Positions 51,498 to 60,033 of a stretch of DNA of 64,000 nt are shown in pieces. A program made the position numbers and the translations under genes. Source of the stretch: CBDHCC01 sp965261015 (GTDB taxonomy: Bacteria > Pseudomonadota > Alphaproteobacteria > Sphingomonadales > Sphingomonadaceae); the NCBI GenBank assembly GCA_965261015.1, contig CBDHCC010000001.1:1178001-1242000 (forward strand), given 5' to 3'. The first letter of the stretch is position 1. Every line of letters starts with the position of its first letter. The notes below the pieces were generated by a model, which saw only the letters and a list, made by a program, of their open reading frames with translations, was not told the DNA's origin and ran no database searches.

Positions 51498-52424
51498 ATG
51501 ATCACCGACGACGACACCCACGAGCCGCACCACGCGTCCTCGGCCACCGCCACCCTCCTCGACGAACTCGCACTCTACGGCCACAGGCCCTTCTCGGACG
51601 AACCCGACAGCCGCCCGCTTCCCGAGGAAGCGCCGCTCCGGGGCGCTCTCGCCGACATCTTCGACGCGCTGGTCTCCTCCTTCACCGACACGAGGCTGGA
51701 GCCCGACCTCGACGACCTGCTGTGGTCCACCGTCAACATCTTCCACCGCGCAGGCAGCCGCATCGAGCGCGAGCTCGACACCAACGAGCAGGCGCAGCGC
51801 CGCTCGCAGCGCGAGCAGGACGGCTCGGAGGTGAAGTCCGTCATCCTGGAGCGCCTGGTCGACGAGGGGCTGACGCTGATCGAACGCAGGAACGCGTTCG
51901 AGTTCCTGCGCGACGCCGCCGCCGAACTCTACGAGACCCACACGCTCCACCACTGGCGTCCGCATGCCGGGTCGATGGTCAACCGCAAGGCGCTCACCTC
52001 GGCGATGATCGACAGCCGCGACTTCATCGCCGCCAGGAGGCGCGCCGAGACCGAGGTGATGCTGCCCGCAGGCGCTAAGGTGGCCTTTACCGGCGGCACC
52101 GATTTCAACGACGTCGACCGGATCTATGCGGCTCTCGACCGGGTGCATGGCAAGCACTCCGACATGGTGCTCCTCCACGGTGGCAGCCCAAAGGGTGCCG
52201 AGAAGATCGCCGCCTGCTGGGCCGACAGCCGAAAGGTGGCACAGGTGGCGTTCAAGCCCGACTGGACCCGCCACGCCAAGGCGGCACCGTTCAAGCGCAA
52301 CGACCAGCTGCTCGAAACCCTGCCGATCGGCGTGGTGGTGTTCCCCGGCTCCGGCATCTCCGACAATCTAGCCGATAAGGCCAGGAAGCTCGGCATCCCG
52401 CTGTTCGACTTCAGGTCCGGGTGA
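51498..52424 (+). CDS. DUF2493 (YspA-like SLOG) domain protein
   Basis: The 308-residue protein has a disordered acidic N-terminus and a helical middle (about residues 60-185). A C-terminal DUF2493 domain contains KVAFTGGTDFNDVDRIYAALDRVH, DMVLLHGGSPKGAEKIAACWA and KRNDQLL, with GVVVFPGSG after it. DUF2493 belongs to the SLOG Rossmannoid superfamily, which binds or processes nucleotides or nucleotide-derived signals. The same protein accompanies ArdC/ParB/Toprim modules on alphaproteobacterial elements. Function there is unknown. Confidence 0.85.
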   Translation: MITDDDTHEPHHASSATATLLDELALYGHRPFSDEPDSRPLPEEAPLRGALADIFDALVSSFTDTRLEPDLDDLLWSTVNIFHRAGSRIERELDTNEQAQRRSQREQDGSEVKSVILERLVDEGLTLIERRNAFEFLRDAAAELYETHTLHHWRPHAGSMVNRKALTSAMIDSRDFIAARRRAETEVMLPAGAKVAFTGGTDFNDVDRIYAALDRVHGKHSDMVLLHGGSPKGAEKIAACWADSRKVAQVAFKPDWTRHAKAAPFKRNDQLLETLPIGVVVFPGSGISDNLADKARKLGIPLFDFRSG

Positions 52425-52922
52425 AGTTGAACACCGCAACGTCTGTCGCCAGCTTCGCGCCCAAACTCGGCCGTTGCCGAGCGTCGGCCAAGTTCCCGAG
52501 AGCGGCCGTTCGTTTAGGAATTTGCAAGGCGTAGATTGGTGGAAACCGGCATGGCCGCTTTCGAGCATAGATCTAAGATAAGCGGACGTTCGTTGGTCGG
52601 CTCCGACGCGCTAAATGCGCGCCTTTGGCCAGCCGTTTTATGCTTAGGTCGCGATGCTCGCATCATGCCGCGACAAAGTTCTGGATGGCGCTGTTCGAAC
52701 TGCGTCCGATGTGAGAATGCGAGCGCATTACCATGTGAGTGGCGACTTGCTGACCTCGCCCTGCCGGCGACGCATCCGGACCCTCGCGGGCGTATTGGCC
52801 TCCGGGCGCAGATCATGCAGCGGATGGCGGTGCCGTCGAAGCCGGCACGGGCATCCGGTAACGTGAGGCGAACCAGCGTGCCAACAAAGCCGCGACCGCG
52901 CGGTTTCCGGAGGGATCAGCCC
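52425..52922. other. Gene-poor spacer between maintenance module and defence genes
   Basis: No reading frame here has credible protein character; open frames on both strands lack a start region and domain-like composition. An imperfect phrase AGCGGCCGTTCGTT (about 52502) recurs as AGCGGACGTTCGTT (about 52577). The right half contains scattered short palindromes such as GGTGCCGTCGAAGCCGGCAC near 52830. It may be a scar of past insertions and marks the border of the defence cargo. Confidence 0.5.
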
Positions 52923-55133
52923 TCATGGCGAGACCGCGTGCGTGCCCTCCGCCAAAATTAAGTCTCTCAGCTCGGGCGGGATGATCTGGTCCTCTATAGA
53001 CCCGTCGTCGATCAGGATGTTCTCCGGGTTGCCCAGCTGGACATACCGGATCGCCTCCGAGCGGGCGACGATCGCGTGCGCTCTCTTCGCAATCTGCTCG
53101 GGCTTTTCACGCCGGTGCGCGGCAATGGCGTCGTGCAGCCACTCGTACCAGCCCCCGTCGCCACCGTTGATGTGGACGTTGGCCTCTGTCTGTAGGCGCT
53201 CCCTAGCAGAACCGTCCGTGATTGGACCGACCAGGACGTCGAGGAGCTCGGAGGCGAGCAGCATCTGCTGCATGCCGCTGATCACCTCGGTCCAATTTAG
53301 CACGCGCCGCCGCGCCTTGAGCGCGGCTGGGATGAAGTCAGCCAGCCGGTAGATCAGGCGCGCAACGAAGGCGGCGGACGCGCGGCCGTCCACCGGCAGC
53401 AGAGTGGCGAGCACCGTCTGCGCCCCTGCGGCGAGGAAGCCGGTGCCGACCGTAGCGTGCGAACTCGCGTCGATGCCCTGCGTGTCGCAGGCGCTCAGGA
53501 CCACGATCGGCGGGATCCTTGCCTCCCCGCGTAGATGCCAAATATCGACATCTTCCTTCCCGATCCGGAGCGTGGCAATCCCCGTGTTGGCGTTCCCCCG
53601 GCCATGACCGTCGAAGATCATGATTGGCGCTTCCGAGTCGTTCAGAGTGTCAACCAACTCCGACCGGGACGACACCCGCCGGACGACCACCTCGACCTTG
53701 CCAAGCCAGCCAAGCGCGCCGCGACCTACCGCTCCTATCAACACGTCGCGAAGCGGATCGTCGGCCTCGAAAGAGGAGACGACGAGCACATTCCTCAAAG
53801 CCTGCGGGGTAACCGTGATCGCCTCATTTTGCGCCAGCTGCGACATCAGCACGTTGCCTGGCGTTGCACAGACCCTAGTGCACAGGTAGCGGAACATAAG
53901 CGGCAGCCCATCGACGGGCAGCAACTCGAGCGGCGCGTCGCTAACGATCTTGATTGGCCCGCCAACCTCGCCGATCAGCGCCATGCGCTCCGGTCCCAGT
54001 ATTCCGACGAGCTGGTCCTGTATCATCCCGAATAGACGAGGCGTCTTGAGCCGCGCTGCCGGACTGGTCGCGCGGATGTTGCGCGCGAAGTTGCTCAGGA
54101 GCGGGAATACGTGATTGACGCCGGGCGACAGCCGCATCACCGCCGAGTTCGTCTGCGCGGCCTTGAGCCCAACCGCCGCAGTGAAGATCGCAAGATCCTG
54201 CCCCCTGACGGCGACGACCTGCTTCGCCGCCGCCGACTCCACGATCGCCCGTCCCAGCTTGCCATTGACCTCGTTGAACAGCCCGCGCTGAGTCTGCATC
54301 AGCCGGAGCATGTCGAAGGCTGCCCGGTCGGGCGCGCTGTCGCGCCTGAAGCGCGCGTATGCGTGCCGGTAGAAGGCCGGCTCCACTAAATAGAGCGCCG
54401 GATGAATCAGCGACATTCGGTGGAAGTCTCTGAACCCCACCTCGGTCCGCACTGCCTCGATCGCTCGAACTCCGTCGGCGATCACGTCGATGTATTCCGA
54501 CTCTGATCGACCGTGGAAACTCTCGGGGTCAGTGGCGTGGCGTCGCGCTCGAGCAAGCACCATCTGGTTCGGCATAGTGATGTTGTGCGTCCAGGCCTTC
54601 AGTCCGATGGCCTCTGACCGCGGCTCCTCCCACTTCACCAGCGACTCCTCAACCGCGGCACGGCGCGACGCCGAGAGTTCCGCGCCGCGCTCCGCCATCA
54701 CGCGTCCGCAGTAATCCTTGAGCACATCCGAGGTGAAATCGCCCGCAGCGACCGAGCCGACCACGCCTACTGCCGAGACGTGCAGCACCGGGACGCCAAG
54801 GGCTGACGTCCAACGGACGACCCGCTCCGACGTCGCTGGATCGCCGGACATTACGACGAGGAAGGGCCCGAAATCTTGGACTCCCAAACGCTCCAGCGGT
54901 GACACACTGAGCGGCGACCAAAGCAGCTGGCGCATGCCGCCTATCCGTTGCGCAATCAGATCGGCCCCAAACTGGGCGGGCTCGAGCACGTCAGCGGGAA
55001 GTTGGGCGAGGAGCTCCAGCGCCCAGATCAGTCCGGGCCAACTTCTACCGAACCCCTGGAACGGCGAAGTTTCCTCCAGCCGGTCGTCGGCGAGAACAAC
55101 GAGGTAATTGATTCTGAGCGGGTCCGGGAACAC
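52923..55133 (-). CDS. CHAT domain protein (caspase-like protease), 736 aa
   Basis: Predicted cysteine protease of the caspase-HetF-associated (CHAT) fold. The C-terminal part has PLELLPVDGLPLMFRYLCT (about 401-419). The catalytic histidine is in MIFDGHGRG (His510) and the cysteine in VVLSACDTQG (Cys549), followed by GTGFLAAGAQTVLATLLPVDGRASAAFVARLIYRL. The N-terminal 380 residues have no domain I recognise and no TPR repeats. The start is a GTG without a strong SD. It is divergently transcribed from the ABC-3C operon across 150 bases. CHAT proteases act in several bacterial immune systems; its trigger and target here are unknown. Confidence 0.85.
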   Translation of the reverse strand: MFPDPLRINYLVVLADDRLEETSPFQGFGRSWPGLIWALELLAQLPADVLEPAQFGADLIAQRIGGMRQLLWSPLSVSPLERLGVQDFGPFLVVMSGDPATSERVVRWTSALGVPVLHVSAVGVVGSVAAGDFTSDVLKDYCGRVMAERGAELSASRRAAVEESLVKWEEPRSEAIGLKAWTHNITMPNQMVLARARRHATDPESFHGRSESEYIDVIADGVRAIEAVRTEVGFRDFHRMSLIHPALYLVEPAFYRHAYARFRRDSAPDRAAFDMLRLMQTQRGLFNEVNGKLGRAIVESAAAKQVVAVRGQDLAIFTAAVGLKAAQTNSAVMRLSPGVNHVFPLLSNFARNIRATSPAARLKTPRLFGMIQDQLVGILGPERMALIGEVGGPIKIVSDAPLELLPVDGLPLMFRYLCTRVCATPGNVLMSQLAQNEAITVTPQALRNVLVVSSFEADDPLRDVLIGAVGRGALGWLGKVEVVVRRVSSRSELVDTLNDSEAPIMIFDGHGRGNANTGIATLRIGKEDVDIWHLRGEARIPPIVVLSACDTQGIDASSHATVGTGFLAAGAQTVLATLLPVDGRASAAFVARLIYRLADFIPAALKARRRVLNWTEVISGMQQMLLASELLDVLVGPITDGSARERLQTEANVHINGGDGGWYEWLHDAIAAHRREKPEQIAKRAHAIVARSEAIRYVQLGNPENILIDDGSIEDQIIPPELRDLILAEGTHAVSP

Positions 55134-55283
55134 CAGGCAAGCTTAGCCGCCGAGCTGGCGACATGCCTAGGGTGGACTTCACGCTCTCGCGTTCCGTTCG
55201 CGACCCCCTGCGAGAGTCGCGTTGGTGAATCCTCTTGCAGCGTGAACTCCCCACACTAGGCTGCTGTGCAAGGGGGATACTGC
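55134..55283. promoter_or_regulatory. Divergent promoter region between the CHAT gene and the ABC-3C operon
   Basis: 150 bases lie between opposing start codons and must hold both promoters. The plus-strand gene has an AGGGGGAT ribosome binding site at 55271-55278. The minus-strand GTG has none that is convincing. An AT-richer stretch around 55239-55259 is a candidate promoter area. Shared control of the two units is an inference from the layout. Confidence 0.45.
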
Positions 55284-56195
55284 ATGGGCTTTCGGCGCGC
55301 GTGGAAAGGAGATGAGTGGCAGGCGTTCGCGCTGCAACTCGTCCAGCGCCGCCACGGCCCAGAGAATGTCCAGATCATCCCCGACTCCGTCGGCGGAGAC
55401 GCCGGTCTGGAATTCTTCACAACAAATGGTTGCCTATACCAATGCTATGCGCCGGAAGAGGTTTCGGACGTCAAAAAGGCCGCCAGCGCGATGAAGGCGA
55501 AGGCGGGCCGGGACCTTCCCAAGCTCTCCAAGAACAAGGACAAGATCGAAGCGATCCTTTCGGGCATTTCGGTTTATCGATGGATTTTGCTGTGTCCGTT
55601 CCTGGACAACAAGGATGTCGTTGCCGATGTCCGCAACCGCGGGATTGCCCTTAAGGGCCAGAGCCTCAGCTTCCTAGCCGAAAACTTCGAAGCTTTGTGC
55701 CATTCGCAGGAGGATTTCGCCGGCGAGATCGAACAGCTCAAAGGCTTATCGCTCGGCCCGCCCTTGAGCGTCGATATGCCGACGCCTGTGGATGTTTCGT
55801 CCGCCGGTGAGACGTCGATCGGAACGCGTATCGATGAGAAGCTCGGACGAGCTTATGGTTCGGCCGCCACGGCGGTGCAGATCGCCACCCGGCGAGATGC
55901 TTATGTGAAGGCGCATCTCTACCGCGAGAATGCGCTCGATCAGCTACGCCAGAACCATGCGATTCTTTGGGAGCGCGCCTATCAATCGATCGAGGCAGAA
56001 GAGACCCGGCTGATTGCCGTTGGCGCCAGTTTGACCCTCCCCGCCGAACAATTGCAGAGCAGCACGCAGAAGATCGAGGAATCGCTGACGAAGGCGCTAC
56101 CAACGCTTCAAGCCGGCGTCATCACGCAGATCGCTTTGGGGACCGTCAGCGACTGGCTGATCCGCTGCCCGCTTGATTTTCCGGAAGCGGGCTGA
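55284..56195 (+). CDS. Restriction-endonuclease-fold protein, putative ABC-3C effector
   Basis: The 303-residue protein begins with a Mrr/Cap4-like restriction-endonuclease-fold domain. GDEWQAFALQLVQ supplies a helix-1 glutamate (Glu11), GGDAGLEFF the metal aspartate (Asp39), and GCLYQCYAPEEV the QxK-like strand (Gln53), with Tyr55 where a catalytic lysine is usual. Lysines 64 and 65 follow and could substitute. The C-terminal half (about 165-300) is helical, possibly a partner-docking domain. I chose the ATG at 55284, seven bases after AGGGGGAT. Its stop lies 2 bases before the next gene's GTG. Confidence 0.75.
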   Translation: MGFRRAWKGDEWQAFALQLVQRRHGPENVQIIPDSVGGDAGLEFFTTNGCLYQCYAPEEVSDVKKAASAMKAKAGRDLPKLSKNKDKIEAILSGISVYRWILLCPFLDNKDVVADVRNRGIALKGQSLSFLAENFEALCHSQEDFAGEIEQLKGLSLGPPLSVDMPTPVDVSSAGETSIGTRIDEKLGRAYGSAATAVQIATRRDAYVKAHLYRENALDQLRQNHAILWERAYQSIEAEETRLIAVGASLTLPAEQLQSSTQKIEESLTKALPTLQAGVITQIALGTVSDWLIRCPLDFPEAG

Positions 56196-56197
56196 TC

Positions 56198-56677
56198 GTG
56201 ACGGAGATCGATCTTGCCAACCGGCGTTTCTCATTTCGGCGCCGTCCGGTGCCGGTTCCCGGCGATCTTCGCATTGCATGGCGCGTCGCACTCATCATGG
56301 CGATGTTAAGAAGCTCGCGCGCCAATCGCGCTTCCCTGGCCAAACTCCACATCATCAATGACGCCATTCGTTCGGGTCAGCAGGACAGGTTGAAGACGAT
56401 CCTGTCCGGCACCCACGCCGCAGTGCCGTGGGATCTGAGGGTTGAACCGGCATTCGCGCGCGCCGTTGATTTTGTCGTTGGCGAGAAACTGGCCATCTGG
56501 ACGAAGGCGACCGGCCGGGCCGCGCTCCAGCTCACCAAGACCGGCGTCGATGCAGCAGCAGCCGTAATGGGCGTCGAGGATGCACTGGTCGAGGAGCGTG
56601 CCGCCGTCGCCGAGCTGGCCAAGCTGATAACCGAGACCGGGGTTGGCGCGCTCCTTGGTGAGAAGGTGCGGGCATGA
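56198..56677 (+). CDS. Putative ABC-3C middle component, 159 aa
   Basis: Small protein between the nuclease-like gene and the ATPase gene. N-terminal DLRIAWRVALIMAMLRSSRANRASLAKLHIINDAIRSG has the look of a winged-helix region. The C-terminal half (VGVEDALVEERAAVAELAKLI) is helical. Size, position and overlap with the ATPase (ATGA at 56674) fit the middle component of predicted ABC three-component systems, which bridges effector and ATPase. The sequence match itself is weak by eye, so the call rests mostly on gene context. Confidence 0.6.
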   Translation: MTEIDLANRRFSFRRRPVPVPGDLRIAWRVALIMAMLRSSRANRASLAKLHIINDAIRSGQQDRLKTILSGTHAAVPWDLRVEPAFARAVDFVVGEKLAIWTKATGRAALQLTKTGVDAAAAVMGVEDALVEERAAVAELAKLITETGVGALLGEKVRA

Positions 56678-58728
56678 TTCAGCTACGGCATCTGCGCTTG
56701 CGTTCCTTCACGGCAACGCGTGCCTTTGGCGCCGACATACCGTTCGAAGCTGGCCTCAATGTCGTCCAGGCGCCGAATACATCCGGGAAGTCGACCTGCC
56801 TGCAGGCGATCATCTATGCGCTCGGTCTGGAGCGGTCGCTTGGCCCGCAGCTTACGGTTCCGCTTCCATATGCGATGCGCGAGCAAATCCACCAGTTCAA
56901 GGAAGATCCCTACGATCTTGTCCTGCAATCCTATGTTGAGCTTGAGATCGCCAACGCGCAGGGCGAGATCGTTGTGCTCCATCGCGATGTGGTCGGCGAT
57001 AAGAGCACTAAGCTGATTCAAACCTGGAACGGTCCGTCGCTGAGCTCCGAAGCTCCGCGCGGCGAACAACGCGATTATTTCGTTCTGGATGGCGGCTCGG
57101 CGACGAACGAAAGCGGCTTTCACGCCTTTCTCGCGCAGCTCCTCGACTGGGATTTGCCCATCGTCGCCCGCTACGACGGAACGGAATGCCCGCTGTATCT
57201 CGAGGCGATCTTCCCGATGCTCTTCGTCGAGCAGAAGCGAGGATGGTCTTCAATCCAGGGTCCGTTCCCGACCTTCTTGCGCATTCAGGATGTTGCGAGG
57301 CGGGTCATGGAATTCCTGCTCGATCTGGAGACTGCGAGAAACCGCCGGCGGCGTGCGGAATTGCGGGCGGCGATCTCAGAGTTGTTGGGGCGCTGGTCGG
57401 ATCGTCGCAAGGGCGTGGAAGAAGCAGCAGCCCGCGTGGGCAGAATCAGGGGTCCTGCCGTTCAACCAAGCGCAGAGTTTGCGGCGGCGCCGACGCTTGA
57501 CCTGCAGCTCTATTATCAGGGCGAATGGACTCGGCTTGCCGATGTGCTGCAGATCGCCACCGGCAGGGTGGCCGAGCTTGAGGCCAGTCAGGTCGAAACT
57601 GTCGAGCAGGCCGCGCCCGACATCCAAGCGCGCGTAACGGATCTTCGGTCACAGCTCGACGCACTTTCGGCGGTCTTAGAGGCGGTCCGGGGCGAATATA
57701 GCGCCGAAACGCAGGACAATGCGGCGCTCGAAAAGCGGGTGGCCGCGCTTGAAACGGATTTGAAGCGCAATCAGGATGCACAAAGGCTGCAGCGTCTTGG
57801 CTCTGAGCTTGGACGCGCAGCGTCGGAGCATGTTTGCCCGACGTGCCATCAGGGTGTCTCGAACGAACTGTTGCCGACCGTCGACAGCGTGGGAATGGCG
57901 CTCGATGAGAATATCGCTTTCGTCAAATCCCAGCTCGAACTTTATCGCTCCGCTTTGCTCAACTCGCGCGATCGGTTGCAGGAGATCGCCGCGCGCTATC
58001 GGGGGTCCGAGCGGGATCTCCAAGACAAGCAGCAGCAATTGCGGGTGCTTCGTCAGGAATTGACACGGCCCAGCGCCTCGCCATCTCGCGCAGCGATCGA
58101 GGAGATTGTCCGGCTCCAGGCCTTCATCGACCGTTTGGAGAGCATCGACGAGCTTGCGAACTCGCTGTTGGACGAACTCAGGGAGATTGCGTCCGAATGG
58201 GCGCAGGAGACCAGCAATCTGCGTCAGCTTCCGACTGACGAACTCACCGTGGCCGACAAACGCAAGATCGGGCATTTGCAAACCGCCATCCGCCTTCATC
58301 TCGAGCGCTACGGCTTCCGGTCTTTCCAGCCGGGCGAGATTTCTCTTTCAAACGATAATTTTCGCCCTCTAGTGCTTCGCAACGACAACGGTGAGACGGT
58401 GGAGAAAGAGATCAATTTCGAGATGTCAGCGAGCGACGCGATCAGGCTCAAATGGGCCTATTACTTGTCCTGCATGGAGTTGATGCGCGAATTCAGCGTG
58501 AACCATCCTGGGCTGACGATCTTCGACGAACCCGGCCAGCAGGAAGTGGATTCGTCCAGTCTTTTTGAGTTTCTGCGTTCTGCGTCGCAGTCGGCGGAGA
58601 ACGGACAACAGGTCATTGTCTCCACATCGGAGACCTTTGACGCCGTCAGTGAAGCATTAGGCGACACTGCCAACATCGTAACCTTTCCTGGCTTCATACT
58701 GCAGCCGGTCGAGACCGTCTCCGTCTGA
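56674..58728 (+). CDS. Rad50/SMC-like ABC ATPase with zinc hook (ABC-3C ATPase)
   Basis: The 684-residue AAA-like ABC ATPase has an N-terminal Walker A at residues 33-41 (APNTSGKST), with Ala replacing the usual first Gly. A long coiled-coil middle (about 300-520) contains a Rad50-type zinc hook CPTC (Cys388, Cys391). The C-terminal lobe carries the signature-like NFEMSASDAIRLKW and Walker B LTIFDEPG (Asp618, Glu619). These features match the DUF3732-type ATPases of predicted ABC-3C systems. It is the last gene of the operon; the next gene is 186 bases away. Confidence 0.85.
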   Translation: MIQLRHLRLRSFTATRAFGADIPFEAGLNVVQAPNTSGKSTCLQAIIYALGLERSLGPQLTVPLPYAMREQIHQFKEDPYDLVLQSYVELEIANAQGEIVVLHRDVVGDKSTKLIQTWNGPSLSSEAPRGEQRDYFVLDGGSATNESGFHAFLAQLLDWDLPIVARYDGTECPLYLEAIFPMLFVEQKRGWSSIQGPFPTFLRIQDVARRVMEFLLDLETARNRRRRAELRAAISELLGRWSDRRKGVEEAAARVGRIRGPAVQPSAEFAAAPTLDLQLYYQGEWTRLADVLQIATGRVAELEASQVETVEQAAPDIQARVTDLRSQLDALSAVLEAVRGEYSAETQDNAALEKRVAALETDLKRNQDAQRLQRLGSELGRAASEHVCPTCHQGVSNELLPTVDSVGMALDENIAFVKSQLELYRSALLNSRDRLQEIAARYRGSERDLQDKQQQLRVLRQELTRPSASPSRAAIEEIVRLQAFIDRLESIDELANSLLDELREIASEWAQETSNLRQLPTDELTVADKRKIGHLQTAIRLHLERYGFRSFQPGEISLSNDNFRPLVLRNDNGETVEKEINFEMSASDAIRLKWAYYLSCMELMREFSVNHPGLTIFDEPGQQEVDSSSLFEFLRSASQSAENGQQVIVSTSETFDAVSEALGDTANIVTFPGFILQPVETVSV

Positions 58729-58914
58729 GACGAGATTAATGATCGTGCGATTCCGGAGAGCGTCGGATGGGCCGTGAATGTCTGCGCCTGGGTCAGGCAC
58801 GGCTTCCGCAGCTACCTGAACTGAAGCTGGGAACAGCGGCTGTGATTCAAGCGCGGCTGCAGAACCGCCGGCAGAGGTGCTCGCCACATCTTCGATCCGA
58901 AATTAGAAGGCTGG

Positions 58915-59817
58915 ATGGCTTTCGGCGTATTCATCCATCGGTTTGACTCGATCTACGACGACACGCCGGCCGAGCAGTACCAATTTTCCCGCCAGTATCT
59001 CGGCCGCGCGCAGGCATGCGTAGGGGATTGGATCGTCTACTATGAACCTCGGAAGGTGCTCGCCACTCGCGGCTACTTTGCCGTGGCAAAAGTCGCCCGA
59101 ATTATCCCCGATCGCACCTCGCCGGGCATGTTCCTCGCGATCATCGAACCGGGGAGTTATCTCGACTTCGCCACTTCCGTACCTTTCAGTGACGAAACCG
59201 GCGCCGTCATTGAGAGTGGCGTATTAAATGAAGCCGGCCGAATCTCCGGCCGCGCGCAGTCCGCTGTACGGCCGCTCTCCCCGATCGATTTCGCCCGCAT
59301 CGTTGAAGTGGGCTTGGCAGAGCAAAACCCGGTGCTGCCACGGATTGCCGCCGACCAGACCCCGTCCAGCTTGCAGGAGGAGCTGACACCGTTCTTGTTC
59401 GACGAGGCACGCGAGCGGGTCACAGCACTTGTCTCGCGTGTCGTCCGCGACCGAGTATTCCGCCGGGTTGTGCTTCGTGCATACGACGAGCGCTGCGCGA
59501 TCACTGGGCTGAAGCTGATAAATGGCGGCGGGCGCGCCGAGGTCGAAGCGGCGCACATCCGTTCCGTTGAGGCAAACGGACCGGATATTGTCAGCAACGG
59601 CCTGGCACTCTCGGGCACGGCGCACTGGATGTTCGACCGGGGGCTGATCGGGCTGGACGATGACATGCACATTATCGTTTCACGTCAGGCGAACGACCCG
59701 GGTGGCATCCGCGCCATGATCAACGCCAGCGGCCAAGCCCTTATGCCGCAACGGGTGGCTGACCGGCCACACCGACCATTCATACGCTGGCACCGCGAAC
59801 ACTGCTTCAAGCATTAG
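58915..59817 (+). CDS. HNH endonuclease with N-terminal unclassified beta domain
   Basis: The 300-residue protein has an HNH nuclease at the C-terminus: CAITG (Cys194), AAHIRS (His214), IVSNGLALSGTAHWMFD (Asn228, His237) and a tail GQALMPQR. The first 110 residues (VFIHRFDSIYDDTPAEQYQFSRQYLGRAQ, then IVYYEPRKV and YFAVAKVARII) look like a PUA/EVE-type fold, which reads modified bases in some restriction enzymes; this is inference. A McrA-like modification-dependent restriction role is plausible. It is separate from the ABC-3C operon but adjacent in the island. Confidence 0.82.
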   Translation: MAFGVFIHRFDSIYDDTPAEQYQFSRQYLGRAQACVGDWIVYYEPRKVLATRGYFAVAKVARIIPDRTSPGMFLAIIEPGSYLDFATSVPFSDETGAVIESGVLNEAGRISGRAQSAVRPLSPIDFARIVEVGLAEQNPVLPRIAADQTPSSLQEELTPFLFDEARERVTALVSRVVRDRVFRRVVLRAYDERCAITGLKLINGGGRAEVEAAHIRSVEANGPDIVSNGLALSGTAHWMFDRGLIGLDDDMHIIVSRQANDPGGIRAMINASGQALMPQRVADRPHRPFIRWHREHCFKH

Positions 59818-60033
59818 TCCGCGGAATGAACCTTTGTGATCGCCTCATCAGCTGAATGAGCGGCTGCTTTCGGGGAACAGCAGAACGCTGTTGAGCGTCT
59901 GAAAATGGGTCATTACCAGCCACACCCAGCCGGTGAACGAATGTCCGCATGCTTCGTCTGCTCGCCCGACTGCCGCCATTCAGCTCTCGGCGACACTCTG
60001 TCAGCGCATCACCACATGCGCTAACCCTCACTT

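Noticed and set aside
52425..52961. Small open frames (e.g. 52536-52961 plus and 52514-52816 minus) as hypothetical genes
   Set aside because: Composition is irregular, they overlap one another on both strands, and none shows a ribosome binding site or domain-like sequence.
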